From: Protula sp. h YS-2021 | Lineage: Eukaryota > Annelida > Polychaeta > Sabellida > Serpulidae | Length of the DNA stretch: 64,000 nucleotides | Direction of reading: 5' to 3' | Assembly (NCBI GenBank): GCA_949752745.1 | Contig: OX457034.1 | Span: 3,010,646-3,074,645, forward strand | Shown: piece by piece, positions 35,325 through 44,577 of the stretch | How positions within the stretch are numbered: position 1 is the stretch's first letter | Layout: each line of letters begins with the position of its first letter | The notes under the pieces: model-generated | The model's database searches: none | What the model saw: the letters and a program-made list of their open reading frames with translations, nothing else | Told to the model about the DNA's origin: nothing | Position numbers and translations under genes: made by a program

Positions 35325-36052
35325 TTAATTAATGCAATTAATTAACAGACATCAGCTTTCGGGTCGATTTCTTGAATTTTACTAATATTTCGTTTTATTT
35401 CTATGCATCATTGGTGAATTTTGAAACTTTTACACTTCTTCACTATTGATTAGTATAAATGAATAGTTTTCCTTTATTTTCAATAAAATTTGAAGTTTTC
35501 TGTTTTGCATTGTCATATTTTTTCATAAAATATTGAACGTTAGCAACTTTTTGCAGTTGTTACATTATTTGTTTTCATATGTTTAATATCAATGGTATTT
35601 ATTTAAGCCACAACTTTTAATTTTTAAGTATATCTTTAAAATTGATTTTTTTTCTAATAAAGTATATGTCATAAATGAAAATTAGACATACTATTATAAC
35701 TTTTAAAAAGCTTTGCTAAAATTTTTAATTTTGGAGTTTTGTTTTGCACTAGCACTCGTAACTTCTTCCTTTCGAAGATGAATAATATAAATTTGAAGAG
35801 TATAGATGTGTATGTTGTGTATTTGGCTAATCCAATGAACTTTTGAATTGTTATTTGCTGATACCTATTAATTTGTTATCTAATTCATTAACATCCTGTT
35901 CATTTCCATGTAGTTCATGAATTTCATTCATTTTTTTTGCTGCGATATCTCCATGAATTTGCAACGTTTACTCAGTTTACTCAATTGTAAATAATATTTT
36001 GATATTTCTCTATTTGTTTTGAAAATTTTTGTACTGTTTTGTATGTGTTATT
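34512..36052. other. Gene-free stretch with a (TA)n tract
   Basis: Very AT-rich. (TA)n at about 35289-35322. No exon or RNA gene is supported. Confidence 0.5.
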
Positions 36053-36420
36053 AAGAAGCGAACATTTGGCACGAGGAAACTTTGCAGGAAAGTGGTGATG
36101 TGATGGATTTATTACAAAGCGTGCTAGAACCACGGCGATCAGTTTAAGATCTGATGGGATCTTGTCGTAAGGAACAAGATGGTATTAGTTTCGAGTTAGT
36201 GTCAAGTCTTTTTGATAGATTTTACGCTATTTAAAAATTTACTATGTTTTAAGTACAAGAGATATATCAGGAACCAAAGTTTTGCTTTACAAGTTTTATA
36301 AGGATCTGAAAGAGCTCATTGAGATGGAGAAGATGGCAGTAATTTCGGTTTTGGAACTTGCAGTTTTAGTGGATTTGGGATAAGTAAATTATTGTGCTTT
36401 CGACCACAATTTTTTCATGT
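36053..36420 (+). repeat. Dispersed repeat, copy 2 (partner at 24972)
   Basis: Shares CATTTGGCACGAGGAAACTT, GTGATGTGATGGATTTATTA and GGGATCTTGTCGTAAGGA with the copy at 24972. Divergence is visible throughout. Confidence 0.8.
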
Positions 36421-36579
36421 GATTTTTAAACATTTAAAAATACCGGAAACTGCAACCAATACTGCTGTTTTATAAAAATGTTCGCGATCGTCAAAAAAAT
36501 CAAACTTTTTGGTTCGTATGTAACCTATGACATATGTTTTCGGGCAGATATTTTTCTAAATATAAAGTAAATTATTAGA

Positions 36580-37145
36580 ACAAACATTAAGTACAAAATT
36601 AGTTATATTACTTATAAATGTTCCTGTGTACACTTTTATCAATAATTCTATGAAATAAAAAGTCTTTTTAAGTGTTATTTTTTAATATTTTACGAATTTT
36701 CGACTGATATAGTCTTCTTCAGGTGCATATTTTACAAAATTTTGTGAAATTTTGTGAAATATGTACCTGAAGAATGATGTGTCCGACGAAAATTCGTAAA
36801 ATACTAGAAAATACTTAAAAAGACCTTTTCTCATAGAAATGCAAAATTAGGTTGTGGACATGGAATGAATGTGTATTTCAATGACCAACAATTTCTTTAC
36901 AATTGTGCATTATTCTATCTTTTTCATTTATTTTAGTCGAATGTTCCTATAATTCTATGTTTTTGATATGATTTCAACTTTTTTCTCAATTATATTATCA
37001 TTTTGAGCAAACATTGGATTCATATGTATTTACACATAAATTTTTACACAATTGTGAGCAGTATGTGAAGTAAGCATAGCAATTTCACAATTTTGTAAAA
37101 ATTTGTAAAATATTAAAACATAACACTTTAAAAGACTTTTTATTT
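36580..37145. repeat. Old inverted pair of PLE junction-repeat fragments
   Basis: The left half (36580-36735) is a minus-oriented PLE junction sequence: TTACTTATAAATGTTCCTGT ... ATTTTCGACTGATATAGTC. The right half (36740-37145) is a plus-oriented, more diverged piece, including GAAATGCAAAATTAGGTTGT and CAAACATTGGATTCATATG. They face each other across GTGCATATTTTACAAAATTT. This looks like an older PLE insertion next to the younger array. Confidence 0.65.
36698..36722 (-). ncRNA. Hammerhead-like core in PLE repeat (oldest copy)
   Basis: On the minus strand: CTGAAGA, a short hairpin GACTATATCAGTC with one mismatch, then GAAA. It is a degenerate relative of the cores at 37360, 40415, 58793, 62154 and 62361. 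Confidence 0.3.
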
Positions 37146-37359
37146 TATTCAAATTCTTTCTGAGTTGTTCTGGTCAGTATGTCACAAAAAGTGTGAAAAT
37201 GCCTCGATCTGCGGTTTTATTGAATCAAACGTTCTCCATAGTGAAAACTTATTATCCAAAACTTATTATATTACTTATAAATGTTCCTTGCACACTTTTA
37301 TCAGTAATTGTATGAAATAAAAAGTCTTTTCAAGTGTTATGTTTTAATATTTTACGAAT

Positions 37360-37384
37360 TTTCGACTGATACAGTCTTCTTCAG
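37360..37384 (-). ncRNA. Hammerhead-ribozyme-like core in PLE junction repeat
   Basis: On the minus strand: CTGAAGA, A, hairpin GACTG-TAT-CAGTC, then GAAA. CUGANGA and GAAA around a stem II hairpin are the conserved core of hammerhead ribozymes, which are known in PLE pseudo-LTRs. An extra A sits between the core and stem II, and I cannot define stems I and III with confidence. Confidence 0.45.
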
Positions 37385-37591
37385 GTACATATTTCACAAA
37401 ATTGTGACGTTGCTATGGTTACTTCACATACTACACACAATTGTGATAAATTTTATGTGTAAATACACATGAATCCAATGTTTACACAAAATGATAATAT
37501 AATTGCAAACAAAGTTGAAATCATATCAAAAACATAGAATAATGAGAAAATTTGACTAAAAGAAATTCATAAGATAGAATAATGCACAATT

Positions 37592-40298
37592 TTAAAGAAA
37601 TTGCTGATAATTGAAATCCACATTCATTTCATGTCCCAAAACACAACCTAATTTTGCAATTAATTTTTGTTCTAACAATTTTCGTTTTGAAGTGTCAGTG
37701 CAAAAAGCAACGGCACAAACAGACATATCGTCAACGCTGTGATGATTACTTATAAAATGACTGAGACTTCGTTGTCTTCTTTTTTAATAATCACATTTCT
37801 TCTATGTTCTCTAAATCTATCCCCTAGTCGCCTACCCGTTTCTCCAACATACAGACTGCCGCACTTTTTACATTCTATCACATAAACTACATCTTCTGAA
37901 ACACATGAAAAATTATCTCTGATATTTATGAAAGTTTTTGGTCCAACTATTTGTGAGCTCTCATTAATATGGGTACAAGTTACACATTTTTTTCGTTTGC
38001 AAGGAACCGTCTTCCCTTCTTTGCAGCTTTGTAATTTTGAATGTACAAGAATATCTTTCAGAGTTTTGTCTCTTTTGTAGGCCACTAAAGGCCAGCCTTC
38101 AAAAATGTGCCCAATAAAACTATCATTACATAAAATATTATAATTTCTGTTTACTATTTTAGAAATTTCCAAATTGCTGCGATGGTATGTGATAGGAAAC
38201 ACGATTCTATTTTGTCCTTTCTGACTTGACTTGTCTTTGTATAATACACTTCGTCTTTTCATAGCACGTACTCTGGTCATATTTCGACTTAAAAGTGATT
38301 TGGGGTAACCTTGTTGTACGAAACACCTAAACAACATTTTCGCGTTTTTCTCATAATCACCGTCCTTGGAGCATATTCTTCGAATTCGAAGGAACTGTGA
38401 GAATGGAATACTTCTGTTGTAGATCACCGGTTGGGAAGAACGAAAGTTGAGGTAGGCATGTGTGTCCGTCGGTCTACAGTAGAGCGTTGAGTACACTGAA
38501 TTTCCTTTAATTTTAATTGTGGTATCTAGCATGTTAACTTCTTGTGCGATAGTAACCGTATACTCAAGGGCTGGGTGGTGGTTTTTGACAAAGTTAATGA
38601 ACTTTTCAAGGTCATCTTTCGTCATGTTTGCTGCTCCAAAAACGCCGTCAATAAACCTCTTATGAAGTGTCGGTTTTTCGTTCTCATATTCTTCGTAAAT
38701 TTTCTTCTCTTCATGTGACATAAATAGGCAAGAATATTCAACACCAAATGGAGTTCCCATCATTGTGCCACCTTTTTGTGAATAATACTTTCCATTAAAC
38801 TCCATGCAGTTTTTTGTTAGCACAATTTCGGCTAGGCGCACCAATGTTTTTGTGGCGATCTTCTTGTCTTTTCTTTTATCTAAGTAGTATCGTAAGGCTT
38901 CTAATCCATCACTATTTGGTATATTGGTGTAAAGACGTTTCACATCCATTGTAAAGAGATATGTTTCTGAATTGCCTTCAAATTCAAAACCATCCAGCGT
39001 TTGTAATAAGTGCGTTGTATCCTTTATGTAAGTAGGACATTGTTCTACGATGGGTCTCAATGTTTCACTTAGAAATTTTGAGATGTTATAGGTAGGGCAT
39101 GAAATATTTGACACAACTGGCCTTCCTGGTATGCCTTCTTTGTGGGTTTTCGGTAGTAAATAGAATTGTGAACACCGAGGAGATTTGACAATGAGATTTG
39201 TTGCTGATGGTGAAAGTTCCTTATTTTTGATCATACTTTCAATTTCTGCTGCAATTTCCTTTTGAATATTTGTGGTTATGTCTCCATCTAATATGGCATA
39301 GAATTTACAGTTATTCAGTTGTTTTTCACCTTCTGCAATATATGCCTTTTTATCCCACACACAAACGGCTCCGCCTTTATCGGCTGGCTTGATTACGATA
39401 TCGTTACGGTTTCTTAACGAATTAAGGGCTTGGATCTCTTCTTTCGATATATTTTGTGGTTTTATTGACTTCTGCAGATCTACATTTTTTATTTGTTGAC
39501 GACACGTACCGATAAAAGAGTCCACTGATTCAAACTCGCCATGCGGTGGTGTGTAATGAGAAACAGTTTTTTCAAACTTTGGAATTTCATGAGACACTTG
39601 TTCATCATCATCCTTAGACTGGTTATTTTCTTCATTTCCAACATGAGCTCTTAGTCTTACCTTGCGGAAGAAATGTTCAGTGTCAGTTAACGTTTGAAAA
39701 GAATCAACCGTTTTTGTTTCCGGAATGTAGCTTAGTCTTTTTTGCAACAAAGATGTTTCATCAGCAGACAATTCAACAGAGTCGGGAATTTTCACCACTC
39801 TGGAATTTCAGAAGCTGGCAATGGTTCATATTTCCTCTTTTTTCTTGTGTCCAATTCATTATAAAGTTCCGTATTCAAGCTGTGAACCTTTTCAGATAAT
39901 GATCTCCAAACTTCCTGATGACTAATGGTTCTGAGTTTTTCGTTGCAAAACTGTCTTTTTATTGAGAGTACTTTCATTTTCCGGTCGTTGTCTTGTAACG
40001 CATTAAGAATCAATTGAAAAGAACACCTTTCAAAGACGTTTGAATTAGCATGTTGAAGATAATTAGATACTGGTCCAGAATGAAATTTTAGCGCAAATCC
40101 TTTTGGAAGGTGTCGGTTATTCAAACAAGTTCTTAAAAATTGTGCATGTGATCCAAATCTTGTTTTATTAAAAGTAGAAGTTCCAAATTGGATCCAGTTC
40201 TTTTCTTCTTCGTAGTTCAGTCTATGTGTCTTCACAGATGCTTTAAAGGCGTTGAATACTTTGCTGACCAAATTCCTCATTTTTGATGGTAAAATCAC
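37592..40298 (-). pseudogene. PLE reverse transcriptase-GIY-YIG endonuclease, copy 1
   Basis: The N-terminal part (40298-39792) starts MILPSKMRNLVSKVFNAFKA. After a 4-bp deletion near 39797 the frame resumes (39798-37750) with the reverse transcriptase: KPADKGGAVCVWDKKAY, FTMDVKRLYTNIP (first catalytic Asp), MMGTPFG, RFIDGVFG and NMLDTTI. Then come a Cys-rich linker (KRKKCVTCTH) and the GIY-YIG block (CGSLYVGETGRRLGDRFREH). A 1-bp deletion near 37765 shifts the last 60 residues. The usual (Y/F)xDD catalytic pair is FIDG (codon 38644-38646), expected to kill polymerisation. RT would copy the element RNA and GIY-YIG would nick the target. Confidence 0.9.
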
Positions 40299-40414
40299 AG
40301 GTTAAATATCCAAAACTTATTATATTACTTATAAATGTTCCTGTGCACACTTTTATCAATAACTGTATGAAATAAAAAGTCTTTTCAAGTGTTATGTTTT
40401 AATATTTTACGAAT

Positions 40415-40439
40415 TTTCGACTGATACAGTCCTCTTCAG
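40415..40439 (-). ncRNA. Hammerhead-ribozyme-like core in PLE junction repeat
   Basis: Same core as at 37360, with CTGAAGA followed by GGACTG instead of AGACTG; the GACTG-TAT-CAGTC hairpin and GAAA are kept. Confidence 0.45.
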
Positions 40440-40646
40440 GTACATATTTCACAAAATTGTGACGTTGCTATGGTTACTTCACATACTACACACAATTGTG
40501 ATAAATTTTATGTGTAAATACACATGAATCCAATGTTTACACAAAATGATAATATAATTGCAAACAAAGTTGAAATCATATCAAAAACATAGAATAATGA
40601 GAAAATTCGACTAAAAGAAATTCATAAGATAGAATAATGCACAATT

Positions 40647-41472
40647 TTAAAGAAATTGCTGATAATTGAGATCCACATTCATTTCATGTCCCAAAACACA
40701 ACCTAATTTTGCAATTAATTTTTGTTCTAACAATTTTCGTTTTGAAGTGTCATTGCAAAAAGCAACGGCACAAACAGACATATCGTCAACGCTGTGATGA
40801 TTACTTATAAAATGACTGGAGACTTCGTTATCTTCTTTTTTAATAATCACATTTCTTCTATGTTCTCTAAATCTATCCCCTAGTCGCCTACCCGTTTCTC
40901 CAACATACAGACTGCCGCACTTTTTACATTCTATCACATAAACTACACCTTCTGAAACACATGAAAAATTATCTCTGATATTTATGAAAGTTTTTGGTCC
41001 AACTATTTGTGAGCTCTCATTAATATGGGGACAAGTTACACATTTTTTTCGTTTGCAAGGAACCGTCTTCCCTTCTTTGCAGCTTTGTAATTTTGAATGT
41101 ACAAGAATATCTTTCAGATTTTTGTCTCTTTTGTAGGCCATTAAAGGCCGGCCTTCAAAAATGTGCCCAATAAAACTATCATTACATCAAATATTATAAT
41201 TTCTGTTTACTATTTTAGAAATTTCCAAATTGCTGCGATGGTATGTGATAGGAAACACGATTCTATTTTGTCCTTTCTGACTTGACTTGTCTTTCTATAA
41301 TACACTTCGTCTTTTCATAGCACGTACTCTGGTCATATTTCGACTTAAAAGTGATTTGGGGTAACCTTGTTGTACGAAACACCTAAACAACATTTTCGCG
41401 TTTTTCTCATAATCACCGTCCTTGGAGCATATTCTTCGAATTCGAAGGAACTGTGAGAATGGAATACTTCTG
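40647..41472 (-). pseudogene. PLE copy 2, GIY-YIG endonuclease and RT C-terminus
   Basis: A frame from 41141 to 40647 carries KRKKCVTCPHI, FINIRDNFSCVSEGVVYVIE, CGSLYVGETGRRLGDRFREH and an intact C-terminal tail ending NYQQFL. Upstream of 41141 the frame meets a TGA near 41185, and the RT end continues to the Polinton junction. It is the left half of the interrupted gene at 56836-58676. Confidence 0.9.
41467..41472 (+). repeat. Polinton target-site duplication, left (CTTCTG)
   Basis: CTTCTG immediately before the element's AGTAGGGGG terminus, identical to 56836-56841. Copies 1 and 3 of the PLE show a single CTTCTG at this point, confirming a 6-bp duplication, the size typical of Polintons. 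Confidence 0.97.
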
Positions 41473-41521
41473 AGTAGGGGGAAAAGGACAGTTCTGGCTC
41501 ACTTTGTGACGTCATACCCCC
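41473..41521 (+). repeat. Polinton terminal inverted repeat, left
   Basis: Starts AGTAGGGGGAAAAGGACAG and is identical over 49 bp to the reverse complement of 56787-56835. It contains GTGACGTCA. Confidence 0.97.
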
Positions 41522-41660
41522 CTCCCCCCAGTGAGGACCCCCCAGTGAGAACCCCCCCCCCCGTGAGGACCCCCCGTGAGGACCCCCCTTGAGGCGCCCC
41601 CGGAAGTGGACCCCCGTACACAAGTGAGGACCCCCCCCCCCCCAGTGAGACCCCCCTTTA
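41522..41660 (+). repeat. Subterminal C-rich ladder of GTGAGGACCCCC units
   Basis: Imperfect repeats of CCAGTGAGGACCCCC-type units with long C runs. It is the counterpart of the G-rich ladder at 56583-56786, so at both ends the strand whose 3' end is terminal is G-rich. Confidence 0.85.
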
Positions 41661-41930
41661 CTTAAAATTGCGATAACTTCCGTTATAGTTGACTGATTTA
41701 CATGAAAATTTCACCATTTGATTCAGTTTTATATCTTGTTTTAACATAGTCATGGGCTAGTTGCACTGACGGCTGTATGCATTTTTGTCGCATGCCGCCA
41801 TTTTAACTTAAAACTGGGATAACTTTCGTTATAATTGACCGATTTACATGAAAATTTCACTGTTTGATTCATTTTAGTTTAAATTCTGCTAAGTCAACAA
41901 TTTTAACAAGTTACACAGCATATTTTGATG
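41661..41930. repeat. Subterminal imperfect inverted repeats, left
   Basis: Two related blocks (about 41664-41735 and 41805-41880) contain GATAACTT(C/T)CGTTATA and TGA(C/T)(T/C)GATTTACATGAAAAT. Their reverse complements occur three times at the right end (about 56025-56090, 56180-56245, 56325-56390). The sequence between, GGCTAGTTGCACTGACGGCT, also has a right-end counterpart. Confidence 0.8.
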
Positions 41931-41942
41931 ATATCAAAGTGG

Positions 41943-41950
41943 TATAAAAG
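41943..41950 (+). promoter_or_regulatory. TATA box for the first rightward gene
   Basis: TATAAAAG lies 31 bp before the ATG at 41981, leaving a very short leader. Confidence 0.6.
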
Positions 41951-41980
41951 CATGAGTCACGAGACAAATCCTCATTCACA

Positions 41981-42409
41981 ATGTCATCATTGCTTCTTCA
42001 TCGATGTGTAGAGACCATGGATGACGTCTTCAAAGTGAATTATGCTGACTGGGTGTTTTCAAAGCTTCCTGCTTTTGAATCGGATTGGATGTTGCAAGTG
42101 AAGAATTTGCATCAGCATTGGGAAGCGGTTGGAAAGACCATTCCAAGAGATCGTTTCATCCACTCATTTCTACGCGAATGTGAAGAACTGCATTTGCCAT
42201 TAACTTATGACATTGATTCAGCATTTATCAACACGAATACAATTTGGACAGTTGAGCTCATGTTAGATGTGGCCGCAAGAATCATTTTACATTATGATGA
42301 TGACATTCCATTGACGACGAAAGTATCAGAGCTTGTTCGATTCAACCATGGACGAGTTGAAGTGAATTCAAAACTTTGCAAGATGCTTGCTGGGTATAGT
42401 TGGGTATAA
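41981..42409 (+). CDS. Small protein, member 1 of a three-paralogue Polinton family
   Basis: A 142-residue protein with no recognised domain. From the internal MDDVFKVNYADWVFSKL (residue 13) it aligns with the products of 43097-43399 and 43906-44166. The shared pattern is MD...FK...(Y/F)xD...(S/A)KL, a central H/W-containing helix, then a basic F(I/L)-x-E-C/S segment and a D-x-x-S/A-A-F/Y block. It is predicted to be mostly helical. The ATG is 31 bp after a TATA box. The gene ends on a TAA that overlaps the next TATA box. Function is unknown; the position suggests an early or accessory gene. Confidence 0.7.
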   Translation: MSSLLLHRCVETMDDVFKVNYADWVFSKLPAFESDWMLQVKNLHQHWEAVGKTIPRDRFIHSFLRECEELHLPLTYDIDSAFINTNTIWTVELMLDVAARIILHYDDDIPLTTKVSELVRFNHGRVEVNSKLCKMLAGYSWV

Positions 42410-42412
42410 AAG
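42405..42412 (+). promoter_or_regulatory. TATA box overlapping the stop codon of the first gene
   Basis: TATAAAAG includes the TAA stop (42407-42409) of the upstream gene and lies 37 bp before the ATG at 42449, so the second gene probably has its own promoter. Confidence 0.55.
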
Positions 42413-42448
42413 GGAGTGGACTCACAGGTATCATTTCATTGTGCAGCC

Positions 42449-43072
42449 ATGGTGAAGACAAGCAGCTTTAAAATTAGTGCAAACTTAACCATTACTGTGG
42501 AGCATGGAGAATTTGGACCATTTCTTCGCATCACACGTGGAGAGAGATGGCTTGCTTTATCACCATCCTTGTGGAAGATTGTGTTGCAGAACTTGACAAG
42601 ATTACGCAACATTGGCTTCAAACTGTACTTAACAGAAACGAAGTGGCTTGAAGTCATTTCATAATTGGATATGCGCTATGTGAGTTTTGTGCAAACATTA
42701 CTGTCTGAAGGGAAAGAATATACGCGCTACATCAACATGAATGATGGTGAATGGGAGACATTGCTTCAGGAAATCGAGAGCATAACCTCAACCTTAGTGC
42801 CATGTACGAAATGTCATGGGAAGAAAACTCCAATCAAGCTGCAAAAGGACAATCGAATGAAAGTGTCAAAGTTATCCAAGGACAGACTAGCTGAAGTGCG
42901 ATTGGAGAATATGAACGTGCAAAATCAACTTGGACTTGCCTGTGACTATTGCGGTGCTTACGGATATGCTGAGGATTATGATTGCCACTGCCATAAGTAC
43001 AATTGCAAGTTGTGTGAACCTGACAACTTCTGCAACAAGTGCGGAGTACTTAAAGTCTGTGAAGCAAAGTAA
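42449..43072 (+). pseudogene. Two PC4-like domains plus Cys-rich tail, broken by an in-frame TAA
   Basis: The first part (42449-42664, MVKTSSFKISANLTITVEHG ... FLRITRGE ... LALSPSLWKIVLQ) follows the PC4/p15 fold pattern: three or four short strands, then (L/I)(S/N)xxxW and a helix. A TAA at 42662-42664 interrupts the frame. The same frame goes on to 43072 with a second PC4-like unit (YVSFVQ ... YINMNDGEWETLLQEI) and a C-terminal cysteine-rich region (CTKCHGKK, CDYCG, CHCHKYNCKLC, CNKCG) likely to bind zinc. PC4 domains bind single-stranded DNA and act in transcription. The assignment is by pattern, not by search. Confidence 0.55.
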
Positions 43073-43096
43073 AAAGTCATAAGACACTGAAGCAAA

Positions 43097-43399
43097 ATGG
43101 ACGCGTGTTTTAAAAAGGCTTATGTTGACTTGATGATTGCTAAACTTGCCTGCTGTGGCACTCCAGACTATCAACTTTATCATTTAGACGCTTTTTCGGA
43201 TGTTTTGCATCATAGTCTTGATGTGAGTGAACTACATTCAAGATTTCTTGGAGAATGTCATAAAAGTGGAATAGAAGATTCTGACTTTGACTTTGATTCT
43301 GCGCTTTATTCTGCCCGCACTGATGTGGAAGTATATTTCACCGTGATTGATTATTTGAGAGATTGCTGCAAAGAAGAGGAAACCGACATGTCAGAATAA
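43097..43399 (+). CDS. Small protein, member 2 of the three-paralogue family
   Basis: A 100-residue protein starting MDACFKKAYVDLMIAKLACC, with LHSRFLGECHKSGIE and FDSALYSARTD blocks that line up with members 1 and 3. No known domain. It is 24 bp downstream of the previous gene and 11 bp before the NADAR gene, so probably co-transcribed. The family members are far more diverged than a recent tandem duplication would be. Confidence 0.7.
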   Translation: MDACFKKAYVDLMIAKLACCGTPDYQLYHLDAFSDVLHHSLDVSELHSRFLGECHKSGIEDSDFDFDSALYSARTDVEVYFTVIDYLRDCCKEEETDMSE

Positions 43400-43410
43400 A
43401 CAAAGTCAAC

Positions 43411-43845
43411 ATGGAGAATCTTGTACTATTTAGCGGTCACAAGGACGTTCTCTCAAACATGTTTCCAACACGACTTGAAAAGTATGGATATGTGTTCAAC
43501 TCAAGTGAAGCTTTGTATCAATATGAGAAAGTAGTTTTTCATCACCGCCAAGATATTGCTTCAGCCATTGCCTTACCTAGAAATGGATATGAAGCAAAAC
43601 GTATTGCTGAAGTGATAAAGCCATGTCCGTTATGGCACACAGTGAAGAGAAGCAAAATGCAAGATGTTTTACAAGTCAAATGGAATCAGTGTGTATTGTT
43701 TCGCAACAAGTTAAAAGAATGAAAAGAAAAAACTTTAGTTGAAGCAACGTATGATCATTGGTGGGGAGCTGGTGTGAAACAATTGTCATCTCCTTCATAT
43801 CCTGGTCAGAATATTATGGGAAAGTTGTTAGAAATGTTGTGGTGA
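43411..43845 (+). pseudogene. NADAR-family ADP-ribosyl glycohydrolase, with in-frame TGA
   Basis: The N-terminal part contains FSGHKDVLSNMFP, FNSSEALYQYEK and PLWHTVKRSKMQDVLQVKW, the pattern of NADAR (YbiA/DUF1768-like) domains: SN-F, S-SE-x-x-YQ-x-x-K, then W and K-(F/W). A TGA at 43720-43722 stops the frame. The same frame continues to 43845 with ATYDHWWGAG, SYPGQNIMGKLLE, which is the characteristic C-terminal D-x-x-WG-x-G...GxN-x-x-G-x-x-L segment. So one complete domain is split by one stop. NADAR enzymes remove ADP-ribose, including from guanine in DNA, and occur in phages and large DNA viruses. Start: ATG at 43411. In a Polinton this would be an accessory, possibly counter-defence, gene. 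Confidence 0.8.
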
Positions 43846-43905
43846 GACTTTTCATTATCTTATCAAACGTCATGGTGTGTAGACATGTTTTAAGCAAATA
43901 TATGG

Positions 43906-44166
43906 ATGGATGTAGAAGCATGTTTCAAGAACAAGTTTGTGGACTATATGATAAGTGAACTAGCACGTTTTGGAACTGTTGAACAACAACTGGAACACTT
44001 TGAAATCTATTGGGAACTTGCTCATTCCATGCTGAACTTGTCAAACTTGCGTAAGGATTTCATCAAAGAGTCAAACATTGTTGGAGCTGAGGAGTTTGAT
44101 GTGGAAGCAGCATATCACTTTGCTCGATTTGATCCAAGACTGTTTGATGAAGTGAGAGAGTGGTAG
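43906..44166 (+). CDS. Small protein, member 3 of the three-paralogue family
   Basis: An 86-residue protein starting MDVEACFKNKFVDYMISELA, with LRKDFIKESNIVGAEEFD and AAYHFARFDPR blocks matching members 1 and 2. Its end overlaps the region before the next start. No known domain. Confidence 0.7.
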   Translation: MDVEACFKNKFVDYMISELARFGTVEQQLEHFEIYWELAHSMLNLSNLRKDFIKESNIVGAEEFDVEAAYHFARFDPRLFDEVREW

Positions 44167-44183
44167 ATCTATGCTGCAGCATA

Positions 44184-44516
44184 ATGACAGACATTACATT
44201 GAGACAATATATTGTACAAAAAACCTATTGTGAAGAAATGTTATTAGCTGTAAAAAAGTTTGCATGTTTAGTATGTCCTGCTTGTCAACATGAAGAGTGT
44301 TCAGAACATACTTGTCATTCTGCATGTGTCTATTCATACTGGAGTGAAGCTAAATATTACATACATTTAGATAAAGTGTTAGAGAATGCAAATCAACGTT
44401 GTAAAAAATATGGTTTAGATGCTATTACATTAGATGAACTCAGTAGTTGTTTAGTGTTCATTGAAGACAAATGGTCTCCAGTTATTCACACCATTGTATC
44501 AATACTTGATTTGTAA
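44184..44516 (+). CDS. Small Cys/His-rich protein, unknown
   Basis: A 110-residue protein beginning MTDITLRQYIVQK. A central cluster CLVCPACQHEECSEHTCHSAC could bind metal. The C-terminal part is helical (ITLDELSSCLVFIEDKW). I recognise no family. It is the last accessory gene before the integrase. Confidence 0.6.
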   Translation: MTDITLRQYIVQKTYCEEMLLAVKKFACLVCPACQHEECSEHTCHSACVYSYWSEAKYYIHLDKVLENANQRCKKYGLDAITLDELSSCLVFIEDKWSPVIHTIVSILDL

Positions 44517-44577
44517 AATATGTTGATTGAGTTATAAAATCAAAAGTGTTCTGTTGAGAAGTGCTTTTTCATTCATC

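Larger units (their letters stand above)
37255..40310 (-). mobile_element. Penelope-like element, copy 1 (nearly full length)
   Basis: It comprises a 3' junction repeat (37255-37591), an ORF region (37592-40298) and the start of the next junction repeat. It is head-to-tail with copies 2 and 3, the usual tandem arrangement of PLEs in which the repeated piece acts like a pseudo-LTR. Copy 1 is the best preserved of the three. Confidence 0.9.
40311..41472 (-). mobile_element. Penelope-like element, copy 2, 3' part (left of the Polinton)
   Basis: Junction repeat (40311-40646) plus the GIY-YIG end and the last part of the reverse transcriptase, up to the Polinton insertion point. The interrupted word GGAATACTTCTG / TTGTAGGTCACCGG is continuous in copies 1 (38405-38430) and 3 (59836-59861), proving the two halves belong together. 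Confidence 0.95.

Noticed and set aside
41345..41623. Gly/His-rich minus-strand frame across the Polinton boundary
   Set aside because: It joins PLE sequence to the C-rich subterminal ladder and is not a gene.
43720..43722. Programmed readthrough or selenocysteine at the NADAR TGA
   Set aside because: Several neighbouring genes carry different stop codons and frameshifts, so ordinary decay explains it better; no SECIS-like structure was noticed.
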